From assembly GCA_004376375.1 (NCBI GenBank), contig SOJX01000146.1, positions 1 to 32,182 of the forward strand: 32,182 bases of DNA, given 5' to 3'. The notes under the pieces were generated by a model. That model did no database searches. It was not told the origin of the DNA and was given only the letters and a program-made list of their open reading frames with translations. This stretch comes from Planctomycetota bacterium (GTDB taxonomy: Bacteria > Planctomycetota > E44-bin39). Numbering within the stretch: position 1 is the stretch's first letter; every line of letters begins with the position of its first letter. The position numbers and the translations under genes are program-made. Of the stretch, positions 8,055 through 15,782 are shown one piece after another.

Positions 8055-9332
8055 TCACTCACGTAAAGGAGCTTCATTATCCGTATTCTTTTTCTCAAGC
8101 GCTCTTACGCCCATCGCGATTCGGTCCATGGGCGCGGGGTGGGTGTAGAACCATAGAATGGTCATGCGGCCGGGAAAGAGGTTGGACGCGTTGTGGCGGA
8201 TAAGGTTTCTCTCGGCCTCGATGTAGGCTTCGGGCCGGCCGGTGAGCTCGATAGCGGTCGCGTCGGCCTGCGTCTCGAACTGGCGCGAAATATAATTGAA
8301 GACCGGCATGCTGGCGTAGTTAACCACCATCACGCAGAAGAGGAAAAGCGGTATCGCGCGCACGTCGTGCATCGCCTTCAGGCCGAAAAAGGACTGCTTC
8401 GCAAGGTACTGGAACAACAGAACGATAAGCAGCACCGCGAGCAGACCGCCGGGGATTCCGAGCAGGATCCCTTTCAGAATGTGTTTGTGCTTCCAGTGCC
8501 CGGCCTCGTGCGCCATTATCGACTCGACCGACGCGGCGTCGTTTTTCTTCACCAGCGTATCGTAGAGAACTATCCGCTTCGTCGGCCCGATGCCCGTATA
8601 ATACGCGTTCGTGTGGCCCGTGGACTTCGACTTGTCTACGACATAAATCGGCGGCAGCGGCATTCCCGCCTTCTTCGCAAACGCGGTTATCTTATCGCGT
8701 AACGGCCCCTCCTCCAGCAGTTTGAACCTGTTGGCGAGCTTGTCGACCGTCACGGGCGCGAGCATTCCGAAAAGTATTCCAATGACAAAAAGCACGACGG
8801 CCGCGATAAGCCACCACGCCCGCGGGAAACGGCGCATCAGGCCGAAGACAAGAATCGTAATAAAGAGCGCGCTCAGGAATGCAATAAATCTGCCCGGCAG
8901 ATACGAATATAAAAACCACGCGCCGAACGAGGGCGCGCCAAGCCCGAAACGCGTCGGCACGATATAACCGCGTGCGGCGGAGAGCGGAAAAAACACCACC
9001 AGAAATAAAATTAAAAGCAGCAGTCTGTAGACGCCGATCTCGAGGAGCCGCCTCCATCCGCGCGGGTTTTCGCCCGCGATCCGCCCGGTCAGGTTGGCGA
9101 GGTCGTCGCCTATCTTCGTCATGTAGATGCTTGCGTAGACGGCGAGGGTAAGAAGAAACCCGACCACCCACCCGATGAAACCGACGCGCGAGTAGGCGGC
9201 GCCGCGCGCGATTTCAGCCCGGGTAAAATGCTCCGACGGATTTACAGGCGGGACGTAAGGAAATATCAGCGAAAGGATGAAAATAACCAGTAGTATAACG
9301 AGCGCGGCTGCGGCGAGGTGCCATGGCTTCAT
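8055..9332 (-). CDS. M48-family membrane zinc metalloprotease, Ste24/CAAX-protease-like
   Basis: Integral membrane endopeptidase of 425 residues. The zinc site HEAGHWKHKH is at about residues 271-280, with a third ligand in the FETQADATA segment near residue 350. About seven hydrophobic segments are spread as in Ste24p: one at the N-terminus, several between 50 and 200, and two after the HExxH helix. The N-terminal Peptidase_M48_N-like half, ending in KLANRFKLLEEGPLRDKI and TKRIVLYDTLV, supports the Ste24 rather than the HtpX/BepA type. Bacterial members are thought to act in membrane-protein quality control; the substrate here is unknown. The ATG overlaps the stop of the flavoprotein gene (ATGA), so the two are translationally coupled. 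Confidence 0.93.
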   Translation of the reverse strand: MKPWHLAAAALVILLVIFILSLIFPYVPPVNPSEHFTRAEIARGAAYSRVGFIGWVVGFLLTLAVYASIYMTKIGDDLANLTGRIAGENPRGWRRLLEIGVYRLLLLILFLVVFFPLSAARGYIVPTRFGLGAPSFGAWFLYSYLPGRFIAFLSALFITILVFGLMRRFPRAWWLIAAVVLFVIGILFGMLAPVTVDKLANRFKLLEEGPLRDKITAFAKKAGMPLPPIYVVDKSKSTGHTNAYYTGIGPTKRIVLYDTLVKKNDAASVESIMAHEAGHWKHKHILKGILLGIPGGLLAVLLIVLLFQYLAKQSFFGLKAMHDVRAIPLFLFCVMVVNYASMPVFNYISRQFETQADATAIELTGRPEAYIEAERNLIRHNASNLFPGRMTILWFYTHPAPMDRIAMGVRALEKKNTDNEAPLRE

Positions 9333-10042
9333 CGGGCCGCACCTTCGCTTCCACCGCCGGCGGCCAGCTCCGCGCCGAGCGTTTCGGCCTGCTTACGGTA
9401 GCTTTCAAACCGTTTCACAAACTCCGGCAGTTTTCCGGCATCGAGGCCTGCGGCCCTGAAGAACGCGCGCAGCCGCTTTTCACCCATATCGACCTGGCCC
9501 GCGACGATCAGCCCTTTCGCGATAAGCGTCCTGACATCTTCGGCGCCGCAGACAAGCTTTGAAAAAAAGCGGAGGTTTTCGAGCGGCGCCTCGAAATCAT
9601 CTTCTTCAGGCGCGCCCTGGGTCAGGATAACCGCGACGTCCTTGGGCGGCCACGGCACGGGGTCGTGGATAAGCCCTTCGGTCGTGAAAGTAACGTGCAG
9701 CACGGAGCGGAAACGGTCGAGCGCGTTTTTCAGAACGCCGGTAACTCCGTGGAAGTAGACGGGGCTCGAGAAGACTACCGCGTCCGATTCGATGAACGCG
9801 TCGCGCAGGCGGGCCCAGTCGTCGGCGGTGATGGCGCAGCGCTTGAGCTTGTTGCACTTCAGGCAGCCCATGCAGTGGGAGATATTCATCGAGTGAAGGG
9901 CGAGGAAGGTTACATCGGCACCCGCATTCCCGGCGGCGGCGGCGCACCTCCCGGCGAGGAGTTCGGAGTTGCCGTTTTCGCGCGGCGTGCCGGAGATAAA
10001 AAGCACGCGGCGTTTGCCGTTTTCGTTCTCTTTTATTTTCAT
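9329..10042 (-). CDS. Iron-sulfur flavoprotein, NADPH-dependent FMN reductase family
   Basis: Flavodoxin-fold oxidoreductase of 237 residues. The N-terminus has the flavin phosphate-binding strand-loop RRVLFISGTPRENGNSELLA. A compact cysteine motif CxxCxxCxxxxxC (CMGCLKCNKLKRC, about residues 55-68) is the [4Fe-4S] site seen in archaeal and bacterial iron-sulfur flavoproteins. Then come the typical AVVFSSPVYFHGVTGVLKNALDR segment and a C-terminal helical extension. The likely role is electron transfer or reduction of small oxidants; the partner is unknown. ATG at 10042 is chosen because AAGGGA lies six bases upstream; the frame is open five codons further to a TTG with no ribosome site. It overlaps the M48 gene by four bases. 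Confidence 0.9.
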   Translation of the reverse strand: MKIKENENGKRRVLFISGTPRENGNSELLAGRCAAAAGNAGADVTFLALHSMNISHCMGCLKCNKLKRCAITADDWARLRDAFIESDAVVFSSPVYFHGVTGVLKNALDRFRSVLHVTFTTEGLIHDPVPWPPKDVAVILTQGAPEEDDFEAPLENLRFFSKLVCGAEDVRTLIAKGLIVAGQVDMGEKRLRAFFRAAGLDAGKLPEFVKRFESYRKQAETLGAELAAGGGSEGAAR

Positions 10043-10054
10043 GCAATCCCTTGA

Positions 10055-10160
10055 CAAATTATGAATCCTGAAATTTCATCTCTTAACTTCAAAACTTCTT
10101 AACTTCAGCACTTCAACACTTCAGCACTTCTTAACTTTCATCATTCATAATTCTTCTTCT
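10055..10160. repeat. Octamer/heptamer tandem repeat (CACTTCAR, TTCATAA)
   Basis: The gap between the kinase gene and the flavoprotein gene is mostly degenerate direct repeats of an 8 bp unit (CACTTCAA/CACTTCAG) flanked by copies of ATTCATAA. The stop codon of the kinase gene (TGA on the minus strand, 10145-10147) lies inside the repeat. No gene or promoter was recognised. Confidence 0.75.
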
Positions 10161-11443
10161 TCTTCTCTCCGGGCCTGCTCGATGGAGAAATCGTAGACGA
10201 CGGAAGTACCGGCGAAGTAATCGTGGAACCCGCGGGCGCGGGGGGTAAGCGCGATCAGCACGAATCCGAGCCCGAAAAATACCAGAGACAGGAAGTAGCC
10301 GAAGAACCTGAAGAAGGCCCGCACGAGGCCGGGCTTTTCAAGACCGAACCCGACCACGCTTATGCCGAGCGCGGCCTTGCCCACGGTTTTACCCCACAGG
10401 CCGTGGCCGATAACATAATAAAGCAGAATCAGAAGCGGCGTGTTTATTTTCAGGAAAGGTGCCGCAAGCGGAAGGACGATCGCTAAAATAAAAATATCAA
10501 TAACGGCTGCGACAAAGCGGACGCCAAATTCCGCCGCCTTACCCTCGGGGTAACGCATCCTGATATTCCGGAGGAAAGGCTCCCTCCTCGGCGCCGCCTC
10601 GACCGGGAGAGGCTCGGCAATGAAGTCCGGCTCGGCGGGTTCGAGCGCGGCCTTCAGCGCGGCCGCGAGCTCCTTCGCCGACTGGTAGCGCTTATCGGGC
10701 TGGGCGTAGAAGCAGCGCTCGAAAATCCGGTCGTAGCGGCGGTCCAACCCCTCCACGAAATCGCTCGGTTTTTCGGCGCCCTGTGGCAGCTCGCCCGTGA
10801 GCATCTGGAAAAAGACGACTCCGAGCACGTAGATATCGGTCCGCTCGTCGACTTTCTTCGCGGGGTCTTTCTGCTCCGGGGCCATGTAGGCGATCGTCCC
10901 GACGATCTCGCCGCCCGCCTCCATGCTGAGCTGCCCCGAGAGGGCCAGCATTCCCTCGGGCCCGTCAATCCTCGTACCAAGGCCAAAGTCGGCAAGCTTG
11001 GCGACGCCCTTGGGCGTGATGAGGATGTTTCCGGGTTTTATATCGCGGTGTATGATTCCCCTTGCATGCGCCTGTTCGAGCACGCTGACAATCTGCAGCA
11101 TTATGTGCACGGCCTTTTCGGGCTCGAGGCGGCCCTCGCGCTTCAGAAGCTCCGCGAGGTCTTCCCCGGGCACGTACTCCATAATGAGGTACGGCGGGTC
11201 GGCCTCCGGGTCCAGGCCGATCGTCTCGACGACGTTGGGCCCCCCTAAACTGTGCGTGTGAATCCCTTCGTCCCTGAGGCGCCTTACCGCGGACGGGTCG
11301 CTGGGAAATTTAATCGCGACGACCTTGTCCTTCCAGATATGGTGATGCGCGCGCCAGACGCTGCCGAAACCGCCCGAGCCGATCTGGGTCTCGAGCACGT
11401 ATTCGCTGATCCTGTCGCCCGGTCTGAGGGCTCTCATCGCCAT
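10145..11443 (-). CDS. Ser/Thr protein kinase with C-terminal RDD membrane domain
   Basis: A Hanks-type (PknB/PKN2-like) kinase of 432 residues with all catalytic motifs: glycine loop GSGGFGSVW (22-30), lysine K45 in VAIK, glutamate E59, HRDIKPGN (catalytic D134), DFG (D152) and the MAPEQ of the activation segment. The kinase domain ends near residue 270. After a proline/glutamate-rich linker, residues about 305-415 form an RDD domain (FGVRFVAAVIDIF, GKTVGKAALGI) with three or so membrane helices. This puts the kinase on the cytoplasmic face and not, as in PknB, in front of an extracellular sensor. An acidic tail of glutamates ends in the tandem repeat. It is 13 bases downstream of the membrane-protein gene, and its probable ribosome site (AAAGGG) overlaps the end of that gene. 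It is an obvious candidate to phosphorylate the AAA/coiled-coil proteins of the same run. Confidence 0.94.
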   Translation of the reverse strand: MAMRALRPGDRISEYVLETQIGSGGFGSVWRAHHHIWKDKVVAIKFPSDPSAVRRLRDEGIHTHSLGGPNVVETIGLDPEADPPYLIMEYVPGEDLAELLKREGRLEPEKAVHIMLQIVSVLEQAHARGIIHRDIKPGNILITPKGVAKLADFGLGTRIDGPEGMLALSGQLSMEAGGEIVGTIAYMAPEQKDPAKKVDERTDIYVLGVVFFQMLTGELPQGAEKPSDFVEGLDRRYDRIFERCFYAQPDKRYQSAKELAAALKAALEPAEPDFIAEPLPVEAAPRREPFLRNIRMRYPEGKAAEFGVRFVAAVIDIFILAIVLPLAAPFLKINTPLLILLYYVIGHGLWGKTVGKAALGISVVGFGLEKPGLVRAFFRFFGYFLSLVFFGLGFVLIALTPRARGFHDYFAGTSVVYDFSIEQARREEEEEL

Positions 11444-11456
11444 TATTAAAAACCCT

Positions 11457-12320
11457 TTACCCTTTCTGCATTTCTTCGAAGCGCATTAGCACGGCCGTTG
11501 CCCAGAAAGCGGCGAGGCCGGTCATAACCAGCAGGCCCAGAAACCAGAGGAAACCGCCGAACGTCAGCCCCATAAGTATGAAGCCGGAAACAAACGAGAC
11601 CAGTGCAAGGCCGGCAATCATCGCAACGTTTGCGCGGTTCGAGTTCATCGCGAGAACGCGCATCGCGACGGGGTAGCTCGCCCAGGGCACGGCGAGCGCG
11701 ATGATTATCCATATAAAAAGCCTGCCGAACCACGACGTTCCCTGGATCGAGTGCGAAAGATAATCGTAGTTTGCATAACTTTTGGGATATTCTTCCTTCG
11801 CCTTGCCGAGCATCACCGCGTCCCCGGCCCCTTTGCCCTTTGGAATGAAACGAAGGGCCGCGGAGGCCCATGCCTTTTCGTTGTCCTCGGCGCGGTTGAG
11901 GTCGAGCACCAGATAGCCGTCGAAGCCCTGGAGGTCGAGGTATTGCTTTTCCTCGTCCTTGCCGAGGATTTTCTCCTTCAGCCAGTCCAGGATTCCCTGC
12001 GACTCGGCACGGTCAACGACTTTTACACGCTGCGGAAGAAGAGTGAACCGCGGTGAAGCACCCAGGCGCATTACAAAGTAATTCAGCGCCTCCCCCGCTT
12101 CGCTGTCGTTCAGCACGGGTTCAACGATAATAACCTTCCGCGGCTCGGGGACGTCGGCGACGCCGTCGAGCGACTTATCGATCGAGCGCTGCACGGCGGT
12201 CAGGGTCGGGTAAGTAAACTCCGTTTTCGGCGGCGTATTCCACCACTTATAGCCCAGATAGAGAAGAACTATAACAACGGGAATAAGAACGATTGTGATT
12301 ACGTGCTTCAGAATGCCCAT
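11457..12320 (-). CDS. Polytopic membrane protein with a periplasmic domain, unknown function
   Basis: I do not recognise the family. The 287 residues start with one membrane helix (about 5-24), then a hydrophilic domain of some 180 residues that begins PPKTEFTYPTLTAVQRSIDKSLDGV, includes a KVIIVEPVLND strand and an FDGYLVLDLNRAEDN segment, and would lie outside the cytoplasm. Two or three closely spaced membrane helices make up residues about 200-280, followed by a short charged tail (RFEEMQKG). The outer domain alternates strands and helices and may be a small alpha/beta fold. It sits between the SPFH-propeller gene and the kinase gene, so it may be the envelope-facing partner of the kinase. 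An AGGA lies about eight bases before the ATG. Confidence 0.88.
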   Translation of the reverse strand: MGILKHVITIVLIPVVIVLLYLGYKWWNTPPKTEFTYPTLTAVQRSIDKSLDGVADVPEPRKVIIVEPVLNDSEAGEALNYFVMRLGASPRFTLLPQRVKVVDRAESQGILDWLKEKILGKDEEKQYLDLQGFDGYLVLDLNRAEDNEKAWASAALRFIPKGKGAGDAVMLGKAKEEYPKSYANYDYLSHSIQGTSWFGRLFIWIIIALAVPWASYPVAMRVLAMNSNRANVAMIAGLALVSFVSGFILMGLTFGGFLWFLGLLVMTGLAAFWATAVLMRFEEMQKG

Positions 12321-12333
12321 GTACCTGGTCCTA

Positions 12334-12407
12334 CTGAATTATGAATTCTGAATTATGAACACTGAGATTTCTTCTTTCATAATTCATCATTCATAATTCA
12401 TAATTTC
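12334..12407. repeat. Heptamer tandem repeat, unit GAATTAT and variants
   Basis: Degenerate direct repeats based on the 7 bp unit GAATTAT (TTCATAA on the other strand) fill the gap between the SPFH-propeller gene and the membrane-protein gene and reach to within three bases of the SPFH stop codon. Close variants of this array recur at 10055, 14403 and 19928. Confidence 0.8.
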
Positions 12408-12409
12408 AG

Positions 12410-14263
12410 TTAAGAGCAATATAATGCTATATCCATTACTGCTTCATCTGTCCTGATTTCCAGCACCGGCTTTGCGGGGAAATCCAGTTTCCAGACGAAA
12501 ATGCCGAGGCCCTTCCGGGTGACGCCGAATACGAAATCGGGACCCGCTTCGATCCACCTGAGCCGCCTGTCCCGGCCGGGCCCGGACTCGCACTTGAACT
12601 CGCCGCGGATATCGCTCTCCGTAATCATCACAGGCACGACGTTCAGCTTGGTGCCGATAAAAATCGCTTCCCGGCCGCTGCGAAGCGGTAAGAGACGTAT
12701 CTTGTAGACCGTCGATTCCCACGTCCCGCCGGTTTTTCCGGGAAAAGCCGGCCTGTCTTTATCCCATTTTATCAACTCGCTGCAGTTCTTCGCGATATAG
12801 ACGCCGGCATATATATGCTCCGGCGTCGCGGCAAGCGCGGTTACTTCGTGCTCGTTGCCTGTAAACTCCTCGAGCTCGGGCTTCAACCGGGTCGGGTCGA
12901 AACGGCACACTGTTCCGTCAACCGAAAAGACGAGGCGCCCCGCGCCGTCCTCCTGCAGACCCCTGACCGTTTTTGCGCCGGTAATCTTGCCCAAAAACAG
13001 GTTCGCTCCCGGGCCTCCCTGCTCGAGGTTCCACCTGACGAGGCCGTAATCGGAATGCGTGGCGAAAAGATAATTTCCCGCGATCACGGCCGCGTTCGCG
13101 CCACCCGACGACTCCCTGCTCGCGGCCTTGGGAAACTTGAACTCCTCCACGTTATCAGGATCATTAAGGGGCAGGACGTAAACGCCCTTTTGCGCACCCG
13201 CGACGAGCGCCCTGTTCTGCCCGCTCCCGTCGAGATCGCAGACCCTTACGCTGCGCAGATAGCCCAGCGGCCCGTCTTCGAACGAATACGTTTTCCGGGT
13301 AATCCTTATCGTCGCCGGGTCGGAATAGGGGTCGTATGCAACGACCCTCTTTCCCATCGCGACGAGAAACTGCCTGGTCAGGACCGTTTCGGTAACCGGC
13401 TTGAGCTCCAGCCGGAGCGCGGAAGGCGCAAGCCCGGACATCAGAAAGTCCACGACCTCCTGATTGTCCATGCCTTTCAGGTCGAATTTCGATTCCTTGA
13501 GGCGTTTCAATACTTCTTCTCTCGCCTCGATCTCGGCCATCGCGGTCGCTTTTTTCGCCTCGATGCCTTCCTGTTCGAGCTTTTCGCGGAGCCGCTGTTC
13601 CTCGGCCTGGTAAGCAAGCGCCAGTTTCTCGCGTTCATGCTCTGCAATCTTTTCCTGTTTCCTGGCCTTGTTGAGCTGGTCGGCCAGAAGCTTGTCTTCA
13701 TAATCGGGGCAGCGGCACTGAACAGACTCGACTTCGACCGGCATCAGCCCCATCCTGAAGCGAATGACGTTGAAAGGCTTGTAGTCCGCGAGGTGTCCGG
13801 TCATGGGCCCGGCAAGCACTTCGAAAATGAGCTCCCTCGCGGTGCGCTCTGCCGTAAAAGCCTTTGCCGCCTCCCAGAGCACCTCTTTCACGGAATCAAT
13901 GAAATCCTCGACCATGAGGAGGTGATCGTCCTTCAGGAAATATTTTTCGACGGCCTGCAGGTCATGCTCCGACGAGCCGAAACGGAGCCGGCACGCAACG
14001 GCCAGCGTCAGTTCAAGCCCTTTTTTATCACGGAGCCCGCTGAACGTGAAGTCAATCGGCCTCACGCCCGATTTTACGAATACGCCGCGAAACGGGCCGG
14101 GGTATACCACATCTTCTCTCACGGGCTCGGAGCGCGCGCCTCCGCGGTAAATCACGCCGGCAACGTCGCCGGGAACCGGCTTCATGTTCGTATTGCCCTG
14201 CTCGTGGCATATTGCAAGAGTGTCGTGCCTTTCGTGCCATTCCTTAAAGGTCATCCGGTCCAT
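12410..14263 (-). CDS. SPFH/Band-7 domain protein fused to a C-terminal beta-propeller-like domain
   Basis: A 617-residue cytosolic scaffold candidate. Residues about 30-200 look like an SPFH (stomatin/prohibitin/flotillin) domain: GVIYRGGARSEPVREDVVYPGPFRGVF, then LELTLAVACRLRF and a helix after it. Residues about 205-270 are a charged coiled coil typical of flotillin-like proteins (KQEKIAEHEREKLALAYQ). Residues about 320-617 consist of strand-rich repeats, such as GPLGYLRSVRVCDLDGSGQN, ALVAGAQKGVYVLPL, AVIAGNYLFATHSDYGLVRW and VTALAATPEHIYAGVYI. These fit a WD40/PQQ-like propeller, though the blades are divergent. There is no signal peptide or membrane helix, unlike most SPFH proteins; it resembles the YdjI-type SPFH proteins found beside PspA homologues in Bacillus. 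A second ATG three codons in is an alternative start; neither has a clear ribosome site. Confidence 0.85.
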   Translation of the reverse strand: MDRMTFKEWHERHDTLAICHEQGNTNMKPVPGDVAGVIYRGGARSEPVREDVVYPGPFRGVFVKSGVRPIDFTFSGLRDKKGLELTLAVACRLRFGSSEHDLQAVEKYFLKDDHLLMVEDFIDSVKEVLWEAAKAFTAERTARELIFEVLAGPMTGHLADYKPFNVIRFRMGLMPVEVESVQCRCPDYEDKLLADQLNKARKQEKIAEHEREKLALAYQAEEQRLREKLEQEGIEAKKATAMAEIEAREEVLKRLKESKFDLKGMDNQEVVDFLMSGLAPSALRLELKPVTETVLTRQFLVAMGKRVVAYDPYSDPATIRITRKTYSFEDGPLGYLRSVRVCDLDGSGQNRALVAGAQKGVYVLPLNDPDNVEEFKFPKAASRESSGGANAAVIAGNYLFATHSDYGLVRWNLEQGGPGANLFLGKITGAKTVRGLQEDGAGRLVFSVDGTVCRFDPTRLKPELEEFTGNEHEVTALAATPEHIYAGVYIAKNCSELIKWDKDRPAFPGKTGGTWESTVYKIRLLPLRSGREAIFIGTKLNVVPVMITESDIRGEFKCESGPGRDRRLRWIEAGPDFVFGVTRKGLGIFVWKLDFPAKPVLEIRTDEAVMDIALYCS

Positions 14264-14272
14264 TGGTTAATC

Positions 14273-14330
14273 GGTCCTTTGGTTCTTCGGTCGTTCGGTC
14301 ATTCGGTCATTTGGTCTCTCGGTCGTTATG
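14273..14330. repeat. Octamer tandem repeat, unit GGTCNTTC
   Basis: About six degenerate copies of an 8 bp unit (GGTCATTC, GGTCGTTC, GGTTCTTC) lie just upstream of the SPFH-propeller start, in a 232-base gap without a gene. Palindromes and a GAATTAT-type array follow in the same gap. Confidence 0.75.
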
Positions 14331-14333
14331 TTA

Positions 14334-14390
14334 TTAACGTCGCGCAAGCGCGACCGCTAACGGATTAACGCGCAGCAAGCTGCGCCGCTA
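14334..14390. repeat. Two REP-like palindromes, TTAACG...CCGCTA
   Basis: Two neighbouring elements (14334-14360 and 14365-14390) have the same design: a TTAACG head, a GC-rich stem (TCGCGC/GCGCGA in the first, CGCAGC/GCTGCG in the second) with an AA loop, and a CCGCTA tail. The second shares its stem with the longer elements at 18531 and 20039. Confidence 0.85.
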
Positions 14391-14495
14391 TATGTATTTT
14401 CTATTTCATAATTCATAATTTTGAATTTATAATTTATTTCTCCGTGTCTCCGTGTCACCCCGTCCCCGTGTCTGGACTTGCGCGGTCCTTGATTA

Positions 14496-15677
14496 TCAGT
14501 GTATTTCTTCCCATTCAGCGAATTTTTTGACTATCTCCCCGGTAACCGAGGGCTTTATATGTTCTATCGCGTCGAGCAGATACTTGTGACTGATTTTCTT
14601 TTTCGATTTTTCCTTCATCCTGATATCGAAGGTCACGCCCGCGGCGTGGTCGCAGATGTTCCTGATATCCGCGCCGCTGTACCCTTCGAGCTGCACTGCA
14701 AGCGCGTCCAGGTCAACGTCGTCCTCAATCGCACGGCCCTCAAGGTTCAGTTCGAGTATTCTTCTTCGCGCCTCTAAATCGGGCAGCCCGATGTGAAACT
14801 TGTTGTCGAAACGCCCGGGCCTGAGTACTGCCTCGTCAATCTCCCACGGCCGGTTCGTCGCCCCGACAAAAATCAGGCGCTTCCCTTCCTCGGTGCTGAA
14901 CCCGTCGAGGCTGGCCAGGAACTCGTTCACGACCCGCTCGGCGACGGTCGACCTGAGCTTGGAGCGCTTCTTCAGCATGGCTTCGATCTCGTCGATGAAA
15001 ATTATCGAAAGCCTGTACTTGCTCGCGTCCTCAAACAGTTTCGAGACGTTCTTTTCCGCGTCCCCCACCCACTTGGACATTATTTCCGACGCCTTGACGT
15101 GGAAGAACGCCGCGTCGAGCGTCTCGGCCATCGCCTTTGCGAACATGGTCTTGCCGGTCCCGGGCGGGCCGTACATCAGCATGCCGCCGCCGATGCGAAG
15201 CCCGAGCTCCGCCGCGTCTTTCTGATGCTCCCGGACCTTTACCACCCGCCTGTCGATCTCACGTTTGACTTCTTCAAGGCCGGCAACGTCGTCAAACGTT
15301 ATTCCGGTTTTGGGTTCGGGGAAAAAAGTCGCGGACGAAAGGTCCACCTCCGCGACGGCCTCCGGGCTGCCGGTAGACCCGGCACTCTTGCCGGGTTCTT
15401 CCAAATGCCCGACAGGAGTGTCGGGCCTACCAGCGGCGGTATTTTTCGCCGCCTTTGATTTCGCCGCCTTTGCTTCGAGACGGTCGGCAAACTTTACAAG
15501 CACGCCTGCCTGCCTTTTTCTCGTTTCCCTTATGCGGCCCGATGACGCCTTCGCCGCCTTGAGCAGGTAGCGGGCCGCTTCAAGATTAAATCGCGCGGCA
15601 TCCTTCAGGCGGTTTTCCACCTCCGCCGCCTGGGCGTCACCGCGGAACTTCTTATACATTTCGTAAGACTTATCCAT
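14496..15677 (-). CDS. Vps4-like AAA ATPase with MIT-like N-terminus (first of two)
   Basis: A 393-residue AAA ATPase. Residues 1-70 are helical and alanine/lysine-rich (DAARFNLEAARYLLKAAK, then a helix ending FADRLEAK) and resemble the three-helix MIT domain. Residues about 72-120 are a linker, part of which (about 83-102) is encoded by a palindromic element. The AAA core has Walker A GPPGTGKT (about 169-176), the pore loop SKWVGDAEKN, Walker B IIFIDEIEA (about 223-231) and RPGRFD, with the C-terminal GYSGADIRNICDHA. It closes with IKPSVTGEIVKKFAEWEE, matching the final helix of the Vps4/katanin (meiotic) clade. By analogy it would unfold or extract subunits of a membrane-bound polymer. It stands between an ESCRT-III-like gene and the SPFH gene. 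No Shine-Dalgarno is seen before the ATG. Confidence 0.92.
   Translation of the reverse strand: MDKSYEMYKKFRGDAQAAEVENRLKDAARFNLEAARYLLKAAKASSGRIRETRKRQAGVLVKFADRLEAKAAKSKAAKNTAAGRPDTPVGHLEEPGKSAGSTGSPEAVAEVDLSSATFFPEPKTGITFDDVAGLEEVKREIDRRVVKVREHQKDAAELGLRIGGGMLMYGPPGTGKTMFAKAMAETLDAAFFHVKASEIMSKWVGDAEKNVSKLFEDASKYRLSIIFIDEIEAMLKKRSKLRSTVAERVVNEFLASLDGFSTEEGKRLIFVGATNRPWEIDEAVLRPGRFDNKFHIGLPDLEARRRILELNLEGRAIEDDVDLDALAVQLEGYSGADIRNICDHAAGVTFDIRMKEKSKKKISHKYLLDAIEHIKPSVTGEIVKKFAEWEEIH
15373..15430. repeat. Palindromic element GTAGRCCCGGC...CCTAC inside a coding region
   Basis: A 58 bp element made of two adjacent hairpins (CCCGGCACTC-type and CCCGACAGGAGTGTCGGG-type) bounded by GTAG and CCTAC. 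It is closely related to the intergenic copy at 17152-17204. Here it lies in frame within the linker of the AAA ATPase gene and encodes about 20 residues rich in Gly, Pro and Ser. Confidence 0.88.
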
Positions 15678-15747
15678 AACGTTCGGGTTGAAAGTCCCGG
15701 GTCGCGGGTTATTTCGAGATTTCGGATTGCCGATTTACGATTGAATA

Positions 15748-15779
15748 AATCGAAAATCGAAAATCGAAAATCGAAAATT
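15748..15779. repeat. Heptamer tandem repeat, unit ATCGAAA
   Basis: Four to five head-to-tail copies of ATCGAAA between the first AAA ATPase gene and the ESCRT-III-like gene, ending just before the stop codon of the latter. The same unit forms the end of the ankyrin gene near 7150-7185. Confidence 0.85.
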
Positions 15780-15782
15780 CAT

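Noticed and set aside
12815..14368. A 517-codon plus-strand frame opposite the SPFH gene, and a 521-codon frame at 16276-17841
   Set aside because: Both cross several well-supported minus-strand genes and repeat arrays and encode no known motif.
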